This document shows positions 6,937 through 14,566 of a DNA stretch of 32,248 bases, piece by piece. Made by a program: the position numbers and the translations under genes. How positions within the stretch are numbered: position 1 is the first letter of the stretch; every line of letters starts with the position of its first letter. The notes under the pieces were generated by a model. The model searched no databases, had not been told where the DNA came from, and worked only from the letters and a program-made list of their open reading frames with translations. Source of the stretch: a virus; IMG/VR virus record IMGVR_UViG_3300028773_000015, positions 1-32,248 of that record; one strand, given 5' to 3'.

Positions 6937-8667
6937 TTATGCCCTTCCTGCAATCATCGAGCTAATCAACCTGCTCGCTTTTCCTTTGTCGATATCTGGT
7001 GGAAATGCGCGGCCAGGGTAGAGCTTCTTGAGCATCTTGAGTTGACCCTCGGTTGCTGGATCTTTGTGCCACGTGGCCTCGCGACTCAGCACCTTCAGGG
7101 CTTCAGATGAAGTAGACCGGATGATACCATCGGCGGCTGTAAAGGCATCCTCGATAGTCTCCCGTTCTCCTTTGTACTTCTTACCCTTGATTGTAGCACG
7201 TATTTCATACCTGTCAAACAAATTCGCTTCGATGGTCACTCGATCTGCGACCTGGGCCGGATTCTGCTTCGGCAGCATCAGGATATAGCCACCGGTCGCG
7301 CTCGGATACCATGTGAAGTCCGAGTTGTTTTCTACCACTGGTAAAAACTTGACATCGAATAGGTTAACTTCTTGGATAAAGTTGTCAATGTTTCCGAAGT
7401 CGACCAGCTTAGTGAAGTCGATATGAGGATACTTCTTGGCCTCCTCTTCGATCTTCTTTGCTGCATCGTATACGCCATGACCCTGAAGGTCTATATTAGC
7501 TGCTAGGCCCATCAAGGTTGGGAGTGTAATGAGGCTTAGCTTATTAGAGCTGTCCACAACATCAATAATTATGCAGTCCTGCTTGAATGGGTATTCTTTG
7601 GGAGGATATCCTGGGGTTAGGTGATCGTGTGCCTGACGCGCCTCTATGAGGTTGCCATAGCCCTCTTCGAGACGTGTCCCTCGGCCTACCATCTGGATGA
7701 ACCTTGAGCTACTCTTGGTGGGTCGCGCGAGTATGATGCAACCTATGCGCCAATCGTCGTATCCTTCTACAAGTACAGAGCAGTTGGTTAGAATCTTAAT
7801 TTTACCTGCGCGATGATCCTCTAGTTTCTGCTTCCGATCAGGATCATCACCCCAGATAGCCTCGGCTACAACACCGGCATTGCGGAACGCTTGTGCTAGA
7901 TCTTTAGCATGTGCTATGTCAACAGTAAAGGCTACAGTCGATCTATTATTCCCTTTAGACTGCCACGCACGCACAATCAACTCATTTCTGATCGGAGTGT
8001 TCACCGTATCAGCTAACTCGTCTAAAGCGTAGTCTCCAGCAATAGTTTTAATGTGGTCGAGGGAAGTACCCGTATTTACGCGCACACCTCTAGGCTGTGA
8101 TAGCCATCCATCTTTTATGCCGTCGCGCATGCTGTATATGTAACTGATCTTTTGGTATATCTGAGATAACCCTTTGCCATCGCCGCGTGAAGGCGTAGCA
8201 GTGACGCCAAGTAACAGGCGTGTAGGATCTTCTAGAATACCAGAAGCTTCATAAATATTTATGTACGTCTGTCCCAAGCTATGATGCGCTTCATCCGTTA
8301 CTATTTTGGTTACGGTCGGCCAGTTGTATTTAGATAACCTACTAGAGTCTTTACGGCCTAAGGAAGCTACAGACGCTACAATACAGTCGGCCAATGATGG
8401 GTCAGCCCTATGCTTAGCCATCTCCTTATCAACACGTAATGTAGGATTAATGAGACGAACTTTGGAGACCATTTGGTCCACTAGCTCTTCGGTGTGCGCT
8501 AGTACTAACATCTGGCCTGGTAGTTCAGGCATGGCATCAGGGAGTTCACTTACTACGTGAGTCTTTCCTAGACCGGTGCCCATCTGGACCAATTGTCTGT
8601 GAGTTCCTTTGGCAAACTCTGCACGTATAGAACTGTGTGCATCTTTTTGGTATTGTCTTTGCTGCAT
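6937..8667 (-). CDS. SF2 DEAH-box DNA helicase
   Basis: A superfamily 2 helicase of the UvsW / type III restriction subunit type. The N-terminus has the Q-like RQYQ and Walker A MGTGLGKT (29-36). Walker B is TDEAHHSLG (D125), motif III is GVTATPSRGDG and motif VI is QMVGRGTRLEEG in the second RecA lobe. The last 130 residues are a separate domain with a RATEGQLKML-style element seen in phage helicases. Such enzymes remodel recombination intermediates and restart forks. Its ATG overlaps the stop of the HNH gene upstream (TAAATG). It has no nuclease domain, so it is unlikely to be a restriction subunit. Confidence 0.9.
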   Translation of the reverse strand: MQQRQYQKDAHSSIRAEFAKGTHRQLVQMGTGLGKTHVVSELPDAMPELPGQMLVLAHTEELVDQMVSKVRLINPTLRVDKEMAKHRADPSLADCIVASVASLGRKDSSRLSKYNWPTVTKIVTDEAHHSLGQTYINIYEASGILEDPTRLLLGVTATPSRGDGKGLSQIYQKISYIYSMRDGIKDGWLSQPRGVRVNTGTSLDHIKTIAGDYALDELADTVNTPIRNELIVRAWQSKGNNRSTVAFTVDIAHAKDLAQAFRNAGVVAEAIWGDDPDRKQKLEDHRAGKIKILTNCSVLVEGYDDWRIGCIILARPTKSSSRFIQMVGRGTRLEEGYGNLIEARQAHDHLTPGYPPKEYPFKQDCIIIDVVDSSNKLSLITLPTLMGLAANIDLQGHGVYDAAKKIEEEAKKYPHIDFTKLVDFGNIDNFIQEVNLFDVKFLPVVENNSDFTWYPSATGGYILMLPKQNPAQVADRVTIEANLFDRYEIRATIKGKKYKGERETIEDAFTAADGIIRSTSSEALKVLSREATWHKDPATEGQLKMLKKLYPGRAFPPDIDKGKASRLISSMIAGRA

Positions 8668-9180
8668 TTATGCCCTTGAAAACTCACCACTGTCGCGACG
8701 GAAAATAGCCGTCATGCTGAACCACTCTCTATAAGAGAATCGGTTGGCCTTAGCGAGGTTGCAGCGAGGACAGCAGACAACAACATTGTCTTTGCTGTAG
8801 CCTAGAGAACTATCCATTCGATCTAGGTTGTAGCGACCACCTCCGTTATACTCAATCCAATTTATAGGAGCGTAACAGTAGTGACAAACTTTTTCTTTTA
8901 CAAATTCTAAAAGGTCTTTGTAAGTTAGCTCCATCGTTATATTCCTACGTGAAGCTGCCTCTTTTATTCTGTTGAATGTGTGCTCAAATGGTCGCATTTT
9001 ATGTACATTTACACACCCACAACTTTGAGTTGGCTTGCCCTTAGTCAAGGATGTGGTCAACACAACCACAACGTTTCCGCAATCGCACCTACACGACCAC
9101 CTACTACGTCTGACTGATAAACGTTCCACAGCCACAAGCTTTCCGAAACGTTTACCTGTCAGGTCTTTTAGCTTAGCCAT
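8668..9180 (-). CDS. HNH homing endonuclease with N-terminal zinc ribbon
   Basis: A 170-residue nuclease with two metal-binding parts. The N-terminal half (LTGKRFGKLVAVERL, then CRCDCGN and SCGC) is the zinc-ribbon DNA-binding module common in phage HNH enzymes. The C-terminal half has CHYCYAPINW, LDRMDSSLGYSKDNVVVCCP and CNLAK, an HNH core in which LDRMD plays the DH role. Its end, FRRDSGEFSRA, loosely resembles the FRDDE tails seen elsewhere, perhaps by chance. It sits between the AEP-like gene and the helicase, a typical position for a free-standing homing endonuclease that spreads next to replication genes. Confidence 0.85.
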   Translation of the reverse strand: MAKLKDLTGKRFGKLVAVERLSVRRSRWSCRCDCGNVVVVLTTSLTKGKPTQSCGCVNVHKMRPFEHTFNRIKEAASRRNITMELTYKDLLEFVKEKVCHYCYAPINWIEYNGGGRYNLDRMDSSLGYSKDNVVVCCPRCNLAKANRFSYREWFSMTAIFRRDSGEFSRA

Positions 9181-9204
9181 ACGTTACTTGTCGGACGGTA
9201 CGGT

Positions 9205-9690
9205 CTATTCTGCAACTTCGTCCCTGAAAAATCTACCTACGGATGGCACCACATCTGGTGGAGGGATGCCTTCTAATTCCTCTGAACGGTCCTTGGGTTC
9301 AAACATAAGGATCGCGTTCTTTACATCTGCTCTTACGGCCATCATGTGCAAGGCCTCACGCTTGTAGTCGGAGCCGAATATAGCTTGCCATGCTATACGC
9401 TCATGGACGGGCATCGATTTGAGTAATCGAATCGTCACGTGGGTGTTCCCACTCTTAGACTGTGTGCGGTAATAGCCTGCTACTATATTGCCTCGACCTT
9501 GACATAGCATTCTGTACACGGTCTGAAATCTATCTGGCAATGGGTCCGTGAACTTCACGTCATCTAGGTCAAGCTGTATTCTTTTTTCATCAGCAACAAC
9601 GATCTCGTAGTTAGGGATATCTTTCTCTGCCAACGCCTTCGTAGCGTCGACAAGATTATCTGATCCGTATTCTACAATCGTTTTGCTCAT
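9205..9690 (-). CDS. Hypothetical protein with AEP primase-like motifs
   Basis: A 161-residue protein of a phage family I cannot name with certainty. It contains IQLDLDDVKF (D41 and D43, a DxD arrangement) and SKSGNTHVTIRL (S80 and H84), which resemble motifs I and II of archaeo-eukaryotic primases. A conserved-looking helix ERIAWQAIFGSDYKREAL follows. Motif III is not clear and the protein is too short for a full primase-polymerase. It ends SVGRFFRDEVAE, one of the FRDDE-type tails. Its position beside a helicase gene suits a replication role, but enzymatic function is inference. Confidence 0.7.
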   Translation of the reverse strand: MSKTIVEYGSDNLVDATKALAEKDIPNYEIVVADEKRIQLDLDDVKFTDPLPDRFQTVYRMLCQGRGNIVAGYYRTQSKSGNTHVTIRLLKSMPVHERIAWQAIFGSDYKREALHMMAVRADVKNAILMFEPKDRSEELEGIPPPDVVPSVGRFFRDEVAE

Positions 9691-9704
9691 ATGGTTTACG
9701 CTAC

Positions 9705-10070
9705 CTACTTGGCGTTGATATCCAACGGATCAGTCACGGCCTGAGGCTGCGCTGCATGGACTTGCTGTTGCTTCTGGAGCTCGGTTACGACGCGGTCATT
9801 GAAGTTGCAGACTATGCATCTAGTCTGACCGTCATTGATACGGATCACGCCATCATTCGATATCGCGATGCGTGCGGCTGGATGGAACACCGGAATGGGG
9901 TTGGTGAATGCGCTGTTGTGGCCGCACGCGTACTCCACGAATACGGGACGTACGGTTGGCAATTGAGGCAGACCTTGCTGGGTCTGCTGCTGCTGTGGAG
10001 CGTTGTTCTTGGATGCGTTTGGGTCTGCCATTCTATTAGGCTCTCCTGGTTTGCGTGCTTCAAAACTCAT
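9705..10070 (-). CDS. Hypothetical protein with CxxC pair and Gln-rich N-terminus
   Basis: A 121-residue protein beginning MSFEARKPGEPNRMADPNAS, with ATG 10070 overlapping the TGA of the HNH gene upstream (ATGA). The first 45 residues are Gln/Asn/Pro-rich and probably disordered. The rest is compact, with YACGHNSAF and RCIVCNF that could bind one zinc through Cys-His and a CxxC pair. A glutamine-rich tail ends PLDINAK. A longer in-frame extension upstream overlaps the HNH gene and is not believed. Function unknown. Confidence 0.7.
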   Translation of the reverse strand: MSFEARKPGEPNRMADPNASKNNAPQQQQTQQGLPQLPTVRPVFVEYACGHNSAFTNPIPVFHPAARIAISNDGVIRINDGQTRCIVCNFNDRVVTELQKQQQVHAAQPQAVTDPLDINAK

Positions 10071-10336
10071 ATTGGTTTCCAATTCTTCACTCTTGTGAAT
10101 TTCACTACTAGATCGTTCGGTAGAACTTCGAGGACTTCCAGCAGCAGACGTCTCTCGTGAATCCCTTGTATGTGGCACTGGTGACAGAGCGTCAATAGAT
10201 TGCTCAATTCGTCTTTGCCACCGTGACTTTTGAATATGACGTGATGAGGATGAAGTCCTGAGCGATTCTGGCAGTGTCGGCACTTCCAACCATCACGGAT
10301 GTAGCACTCACGCGCCCTTCCTTTAGGCAGCGCCAC
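10067..10336 (-). CDS. HNH endonuclease, McrA-like
   Basis: An 89-residue minimal HNH nuclease. ECYIRDGWKCRHCQNRS supplies the first CxxC, HPHHVIFKSHGG the HH catalytic pair, and NLLTLCHQCHIQGIHE the asparagine, second CxxC and final histidine. This is a complete HNH consensus. I place the start at GTG 10336 because GGCGAGGAG lies eight bases upstream; codons farther upstream belong to the previous gene. It could be a homing endonuclease or, as in many phages, a packaging-associated nuclease, though no terminase is nearby. Confidence 0.85.
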   Translation of the reverse strand: MALPKGRARECYIRDGWKCRHCQNRSGLHPHHVIFKSHGGKDELSNLLTLCHQCHIQGIHERRLLLEVLEVLPNDLVVKFTRVKNWKPI

Positions 10337-10340
10337 GGTT

Positions 10341-10715
10341 TTACTCCTCGCCGTTGAGTATTCGTTTGTATTGCTCCTTGGCCGACAGGTCACACATCTT
10401 CAGAGTGGCAAGCTCAGACTCACTCAAAGGCGTAAGGTACTCGTGAACCTTGTGGGCATTAGTCTTGAGGACGTCGATAGGACTGTTGAACTTTGTCGAT
10501 TTGAGGAAACGAGCCAAAGTGAACGGATGAAGATATACCCGTTGTGGTGCGTAGGAAACGCTTTGAATGACTTCAACACCCTCGATAACGATTGCCTCAT
10601 CTTTACTGGTCTTCTCAGTCTGCTGGTCGATAATGAACTTCAGACGATAGGCATCCTCACGCGTAAAAGTCTTACCGAGCAAGATGACCTTGCTGATATC
10701 GTAATTATATGACAT
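10341..10715 (-). CDS. Hypothetical protein, 124 residues
   Basis: A soluble protein starting MSYNYDISKVILLGKTFTRE behind a strong AAAGGAGCAAC site. It has alternating strands and helices (EAIVIEGVEVIQSV, HPFTLARFLKS) and a charged helical C-terminus (SAKEQYKRILNGEE). No cysteine, membrane or nucleotide-binding motif is seen, and no family is recognised. Its stop codon lies within the ribosome site of the HNH gene downstream, so the two are probably translated from one message. Confidence 0.75.
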   Translation of the reverse strand: MSYNYDISKVILLGKTFTREDAYRLKFIIDQQTEKTSKDEAIVIEGVEVIQSVSYAPQRVYLHPFTLARFLKSTKFNSPIDVLKTNAHKVHEYLTPLSESELATLKMCDLSAKEQYKRILNGEE

Positions 10716-10724
10716 GTTGCTCCT

Positions 10725-11216
10725 TTAGAACTTTGCTGGCGGTTGAATTGTCAGCTTGTCGATCAACTTCTTGAAGTTGTCGGCCTCGTAGGGTGTGAAC
10801 TTCATCCCGGCGATAGCCAACGTAGCAGCTTCGACTGTAGTGACCGGAGCCAGGAGAGCGTCGTCGTCGCCTATGATACGTCCTGTGTTCGGAACTACTT
10901 GCTTTGCGCGGTCGTCATAGAGAACCCACATGGAGTAGTCTTTGACACATGTTGCCTTGAGTGGCACACCGATGTGCTTCTCAGTCCAGGTTAGGATAGC
11001 TTCGTACGCGATACGCGCGTCGGCGGTCCTATTAGGCGATCCGTTCGAATAGACACGTGCCGTGAAGATGCGAACTTCCTGACCCTCGGCCAGAAACTTC
11101 TTGACGAGTTTGACCATCCGTGGTACCGGCTCACCGATGATGCCTGGCCCTTTGAAGCCGTCGTACTCGGCGAGTGTCCCGTCTAAATCTATTCCTACCC
11201 AACCATTATTTGCCAT
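10725..11216 (-). CDS. HAD-superfamily phosphatase
   Basis: A 163-residue haloacid dehalogenase-like hydrolase. Motif I is GIDLDGTLAEY with the aspartyl nucleophile and the general acid two residues on. Motif II is VRIFTARVY, and the later YDDRAKQVVP carries the metal-binding acidic pair. The short cap and the DLDGTLAEYDGFKG start resemble phage HAD enzymes that act on nucleotides or polynucleotide ends. ATG 11216 is chosen because the upstream gene ends inside its first codons and AAAGG precedes it. Function beyond phosphatase is unknown; RNA end-healing is possible given the ligases nearby. Confidence 0.82.
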   Translation of the reverse strand: MANNGWVGIDLDGTLAEYDGFKGPGIIGEPVPRMVKLVKKFLAEGQEVRIFTARVYSNGSPNRTADARIAYEAILTWTEKHIGVPLKATCVKDYSMWVLYDDRAKQVVPNTGRIIGDDDALLAPVTTVEAATLAIAGMKFTPYEADNFKKLIDKLTIQPPAKF

Positions 11217-11619
11217 TGCGAACAAACCTTTCCGTCAAACGTTGAACTTTCTTTCCAGCGATATCGAGCTTACCTCTGGTAGCTGCCAGCTCGCGGAGGG
11301 CTGCATACTTTGAGTCCATAGTCTGGTGCCAATTTTTCGTCGCAAGCTTATAGCTCCCGTACCAGTGGTCTTTCTGGTCCTTGAGGATGTCGATGATTTT
11401 CTTAGCTTCTTTAAGGTCATCATGCGCCTCTTGAAGAACCTCTCGATATGAGTCTCCAGTTTCGCGCTTACCGCGCTGCTCGCCGATCATGAAGGCCATG
11501 AAGATCGCTACGAACGCTACTATTGAAGGGACTCCGTAGGCTGCGACCACGATCAGGGATGGGATAAGGATGCCTACCACGCCCCACAAGCCGTGTCTTA
11601 CATTTTCAGGATACGTCAT
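11206..11619 (-). CDS. Membrane protein with coiled coil
   Basis: A 137-residue protein with two hydrophobic helices (VVGILIPSLIVVAAYG and IVAFVAIFMAFMIG, about residues 14-46). They are followed by a long charged helix that reads as a coiled coil (REVLQEAHDDLKEAKKIIDI). This layout suits an inner-membrane phage protein such as a spanin or holin partner, or a membrane-anchored exclusion factor, but no lysis gene is nearby. Its ATG overlaps the end of the gene at 11606 and its stop overlaps the HAD gene, so it is in the same coupled string. Confidence 0.7.
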   Translation of the reverse strand: MTYPENVRHGLWGVVGILIPSLIVVAAYGVPSIVAFVAIFMAFMIGEQRGKRETGDSYREVLQEAHDDLKEAKKIIDILKDQKDHWYGSYKLATKNWHQTMDSKYAALRELAATRGKLDIAGKKVQRLTERFVRNGK

Positions 11620-12343
11620 CTGATTCTTCCTCTTCGACTGCGTTTAGATTGTTTAGATTGTTTAGAGACGCGTAGTCGTTCTGTGGATCGTTCATGTATT
11701 CGATGGCTATGACCTCAATTGCAGAACCGTCTGTTGCGTCCTGACTGATGCCCTCATCGTCTTTGCCTACACTTCCAATATGGGCCTTTGCCAATTCTAA
11801 CGCCGGACGTAATACATTGTCAAGCACTGATTTCTTAATATAGAACTGAAGCCAAACAAGCTCGTTCTCTTCAGTAAGCCCTTTAAGGGTCTTAACGTGG
11901 CCTTTAATCGTTTCCAGGCTTAGGTCTTTGTGACCCTCAACCATTCCTTGAATGAAGACGGTTATCGGCGTTTCCGCTGATGTTTCTGGGTTCTTCCAGA
12001 CTTCGCCCGGTGTGAGAGATGTGATCTCTCGCAGCTTGGCGATACCTACAGGCTCGTATTCGGTACGCTTAATACCTACCTGGTCCATGATCTCGGCTAT
12101 ACGTACAAGATACTGTAACTTGCGTGTCTTGATAGGTAAACTCTTGCCGTACTCTTGAAACGTAGTAAAGCCCCACTTGGCGTAGTAGCCCTTTGACTTG
12201 ACCTTGAACGCTAACTCTGAAATATCAAAGGCCGACTTGTTGACGTTTTCAATCAACCCTTCAAGCTGATTGCGGAGGGTTACATCCTCTCCAGCTACCG
12301 CGTCACCGTGGATAGCGACCGGGGCGTTAAGTACTACATCCAT
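11606..12343 (-). CDS. Putative DNA-binding protein with acidic tail
   Basis: A 245-residue protein with an N-terminal helical region. SELAFKVKSKGYYAKWGF and TFQEYGKSLPIKTRKLQYLV resemble the helix-turn-helix segment of phage regulatory proteins that carry a Y-TF-EY signature. The C-terminus is very acidic (NAVEEEESDDVS) after an Asn/Leu repeat, which may contact a basic partner. The start has AAGAGGCAAC in front. I cannot name a family; a transcriptional or replication accessory role is inference. The gene is translationally coupled to the membrane protein downstream by a 14-base overlap. Confidence 0.65.
   Translation of the reverse strand: MDVVLNAPVAIHGDAVAGEDVTLRNQLEGLIENVNKSAFDISELAFKVKSKGYYAKWGFTTFQEYGKSLPIKTRKLQYLVRIAEIMDQVGIKRTEYEPVGIAKLREITSLTPGEVWKNPETSAETPITVFIQGMVEGHKDLSLETIKGHVKTLKGLTEENELVWLQFYIKKSVLDNVLRPALELAKAHIGSVGKDDEGISQDATDGSAIEVIAIEYMNDPQNDYASLNNLNNLNAVEEEESDDVS
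11642..11668 (+). repeat. Short tandem repeat, three copies of a nine-base unit
   Basis: The nine-base unit GTTTAGATT occurs about three times and encodes LNNLNNLN in the acidic tail of the minus-strand protein. Copy-number changes would keep the frame. Confidence 0.7.
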
Positions 12344-12351
12344 GTTGCCTC

Positions 12352-12744
12352 TTACGATCTACTGCGAACGAACTCAACGATCTCGGGCCAGTTGTTTTCA
12401 AACCGTACCCCTTTGTCGTCTATCATAAAAACTGCGCTGACCTTACCTTTGTCACCGGTATCGATCTCGTCGTACGGAATCCCGTTGTCATCTAAAAAGC
12501 GCACCATTGCTTTGTGGATATCCCGTTCAGTAGCGTGCTTGAACGGCGTGTCACCATAGTAGCATTCCCAATTCCACCCGCAAGACCGGCAGGACGATAT
12601 GATGATCTTGTATCCCATATCACGGAAAGCTTGGAGAGCTTCTTTGGCCCCTGGCTTTACACCGTGGATAGTTGGAAATGTACTGGATACAAGCGTCTCG
12701 TCAAAATCCACTGCTATGCTTTTGGGTTCTGCTGGGTGTGTCAT
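12352..12744 (-). CDS. HAD phosphatase, possibly RNA 3'-end healing
   Basis: A 130-residue HAD enzyme with AVDFDETLV (D13 and D15), a motif II serine in KIIISSCRS and a C-terminal acidic pair in FMIDDKGVRF. The short form resembles phage phosphatases and the phosphatase half of polynucleotide kinase-phosphatases. It lies two genes from the T4 Rnl1-like ligase in the same ATGA-coupled string. That suggests it removes 3' or 2',3'-cyclic phosphates before ligation, as T4 Pnkp does for Rnl1. No kinase domain is fused. The RNA-repair role is inference; a nucleotide phosphatase is equally consistent. Confidence 0.8.
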   Translation of the reverse strand: MTHPAEPKSIAVDFDETLVSSTFPTIHGVKPGAKEALQAFRDMGYKIIISSCRSCGWNWECYYGDTPFKHATERDIHKAMVRFLDDNGIPYDEIDTGDKGKVSAVFMIDDKGVRFENNWPEIVEFVRSRS

Positions 12745-13001
12745 GGCTTCACGACCTTTGTAGGATCGAGTTGCACACAGGAGAAGTTATCTTGAGCGTT
12801 GTACTGGTGACGGAAGCAGATGAACTCCGTGTTCGTCTTGCTGTCACGGAATATCTCGGCGGTCGTGTCTTCATTCTGGAACGTGTTGTAACCCGTCAGG
12901 TATATCCGATGGTTACCGGCTTCGTCGGCCTTGACTGCTGTCAGCTTGAGTGCGGAGAAGATCACAACCGCTAGGGCTACTCCTGCTAAAATGCTCTTCA
13001 T
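12741..13001 (-). CDS. Small exported protein
   Basis: An 86-residue protein with an N-terminal signal or anchor, MKSILAGVALAVVIFSALKL, and AVKA as a possible cleavage site. The remainder is polar, with two cysteines (FICFRH and FSCVQL) that could form a periplasmic disulfide. It overlaps the ligase stop at one end and the HAD start at the other (both ATGA), so it is in the middle of the putative RNA-repair string although its product leaves the cytoplasm. No family recognised. Confidence 0.65.
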   Translation of the reverse strand: MKSILAGVALAVVIFSALKLTAVKADEAGNHRIYLTGYNTFQNEDTTAEIFRDSKTNTEFICFRHQYNAQDNFSCVQLDPTKVVKP

Positions 13002-14179
13002 TCCTTATCCTCGTCAGTCTCATCGTCCTTCATGAAGAAGACGTCCTCTTCGTTGGCGATGCTTTCCTTGATCATCTTCCAGACAACTTTGCCCCAATCC
13101 TTTTCGTCGATCATGGCGAATGCTGCCGACGCGTACAGTACGTTCTCTTTTTTGGCCAGGAACAGTGCCGTCTCCTTACGCGTAGTGCAGCTCGTCTTTG
13201 CCTTGATGACCGTCTCGCGCACCTTGAGGCCAATCTTGCCGAAGGCCTCACTAAACCTCATGAACCATCCGCGCACGAACTGATTAAGTTCAGGGCTCTC
13301 CGTCTCCATCCACCTCTGCACGTCTTCTGCTCGACCATCAATGAGTGCCTGGAGGATGTGTTTCGGTGTCGCGTTGTGGCTGATCTTCTGAATGAGCAAG
13401 AAGCTCTCATGCTTCACCTTGACCTTCAGTGGCGGCTGACCCGTACGTGCCCATGTCAGGACATAGCCCTCTTTATTCTTGCGGTCTTCGTTCAAGACCT
13501 TTCCTACAGTCTTGTCGAAGTGTTCGACACACTGGATGTTGTTTAGCCACGCCCAGTAGCCTAAGTCTATAAGTGATAGTTCCTCGCCGGTCTCATTGTT
13601 GATGCACGCCGTCAGGATTAGCTGATTATCCATAGTCGCGTCGTAGTGGACCGGATGCGATTGAACTTCCTGGGCGATGATCTCGAACATCGGCGTGTAG
13701 CCTTTAGGCCAAGCATGTCCGAAATGAGTCAGTTCTTTACTGCCGTCAATATAGTGCTTAGCTAGCCATGCAGTCGCCCATTCAGCCTGTTCGGAGTGGA
13801 ACGAGCCTTTAGTAGCGATGCCTTCATGGACTATACCGTCAGCTTCTTCATACTTCCAGTACGTGCCCATCGATCCGTCGAGCTTTTCCGTGACGGTAGG
13901 CTGCGTCTTAGGAAGGTTAGTAAGCCATGTTTCTTCACGATACGTCGTAGAAACGTTAAAGAACTTTTCCCACGGCCTAGCGATAATCCTGCCGCTGGTG
14001 CTCTCAACGATCAGGCCCCTTGTGCGCGTTGTCACAGAATCCCAAAGATCATCTTGCATTGCCTTCCGCGAGTAGCAATAGATGACGAGAGGTAGGGTTT
14101 TATGTGAGCGCATGTCTACAAGACCGGCTTCAACGTGGGACTTCAGTTTCTCGATATCTAGGTACTCGTGAATGAACAA
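12998..14179 (-). CDS. T4 Rnl1-like RNA ligase
   Basis: An ATP-dependent RNA ligase of the T4 RnlA family, which rejoins tRNAs cut in the anticodon loop by host suicide nucleases. Motif I is TVTEKLDGSMGTYW; with a TTG start at 14179 the adenylated lysine is residue 99, the position it has in T4 Rnl1. Upstream is TRGLIVE and RPWEKFFN (compare CRGIMFE and RPMEKFFN), then NKEGYVLTW (motif IV) and VKVKHESFL (motif V). The 393-residue length fits. AAGG lies eight bases before the TTG, whereas the more distal ATG at 14236 would overlap the Acb2-like gene by 53 bases. It ends in an acidic tail. Confidence 0.92.
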   Translation of the reverse strand: MFIHEYLDIEKLKSHVEAGLVDMRSHKTLPLVIYCYSRKAMQDDLWDSVTTRTRGLIVESTSGRIIARPWEKFFNVSTTYREETWLTNLPKTQPTVTEKLDGSMGTYWKYEEADGIVHEGIATKGSFHSEQAEWATAWLAKHYIDGSKELTHFGHAWPKGYTPMFEIIAQEVQSHPVHYDATMDNQLILTACINNETGEELSLIDLGYWAWLNNIQCVEHFDKTVGKVLNEDRKNKEGYVLTWARTGQPPLKVKVKHESFLLIQKISHNATPKHILQALIDGRAEDVQRWMETESPELNQFVRGWFMRFSEAFGKIGLKVRETVIKAKTSCTTRKETALFLAKKENVLYASAAFAMIDEKDWGKVVWKMIKESIANEEDVFFMKDDETDEDKE

Positions 14180-14183
14180 TGAA

Positions 14184-14399
14184 TTATCCTTGTGCCTTCT
14201 GGTTATATGGTTCCGATGCCATGCCCTTCTTGGCAAAGAAGGACGCTTCTTCGAGCTTAGTTTTCACGATGGAAAAGCTGCGACCCTGTGGTACGAGGTT
14301 TTCAATCTTCGTAAGGAAGTCGTCAAACTCCTGTGCGATGCGCTTTGCTTTTGCTATTCCCAGATCATTCAACAAGTGTACTTCAAACTCTGCGTGCAT
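14184..14399 (-). CDS. Acb2/Tad1-type cyclic-oligonucleotide sponge (anti-CBASS) candidate
   Basis: A 71-residue helical protein whose body, LLNDLGIAKAKRIAQEF through RSFSIVKTKLEEASFFAKKG, matches the pattern I associate with the Acb2/Tad1 hairpin domain: an N-terminal helix, a PxGR turn and a TKLEEAxxFAK helix. Known members form hexamers that sequester the cyclic nucleotide signals of CBASS (and some Thoeris) defence. ATG 14399 is preceded by AAAGAGGAC; longer in-frame starts run into a structured leader (14458-14532) and are not believed. It ends five bases before the Rnl1-like start. The family call is from memory of the motif and needs a profile search. Confidence 0.72.
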   Translation of the reverse strand: MHAEFEVHLLNDLGIAKAKRIAQEFDDFLTKIENLVPQGRSFSIVKTKLEEASFFAKKGMASEPYNQKAQG

Positions 14400-14457
14400 G
14401 TCAAGTCCTCTTTTATAAATCAGGGAGCTTGTCTCGTGGCCCCCAGCACGCCGCATC

Positions 14458-14532
14458 AGCGGGACTTCAAATTGTCGGGGTTTTGGCTCACGCCGAGGTA
14501 CCCCGCGCACCTCTTGTTCAGTGTCTCCCGCT
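14458..14532 (-). ncRNA. Compact RNA structure with H-type pseudoknot upstream of the Acb2-like gene
   Basis: The 75-base minus-strand segment is closed by a perfect seven-pair helix (AGCGGGA with TCCCGCT). Inside, GAGGT pairs with ACCTC, and the loop sequence CGGGG pairs with a downstream CCCCG, making an H-type pseudoknot. Its long connecting loop holds a GGC-GTGA-GCC tetraloop hairpin and AAAA. Just upstream GTTCAG (14550-14555) could pair with CTGAAC inside the element, an alternative fold. It lies between the SSB-like stop and the Acb2-like start, so it may be a cis-regulator or a processed small RNA. It matches no class I can name. Confidence 0.55.
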
Positions 14533-14566
14533 GGTAGCGAACCTACGGCCTGCTGAACAAGCTTTG

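Noticed and set aside
11795-11824. TTGACA-17-TTAGAA promoter inside the gene at 11606
   Set aside because: It lies within coding sequence, points to no nearby start, and has a mediocre -10; likely chance.
14458-14532. tRNA call for the 75-base element
   Set aside because: The length and seven-pair closing helix fit, but there is no T-arm consensus or anticodon arm; the pseudoknot explains the pairing better.
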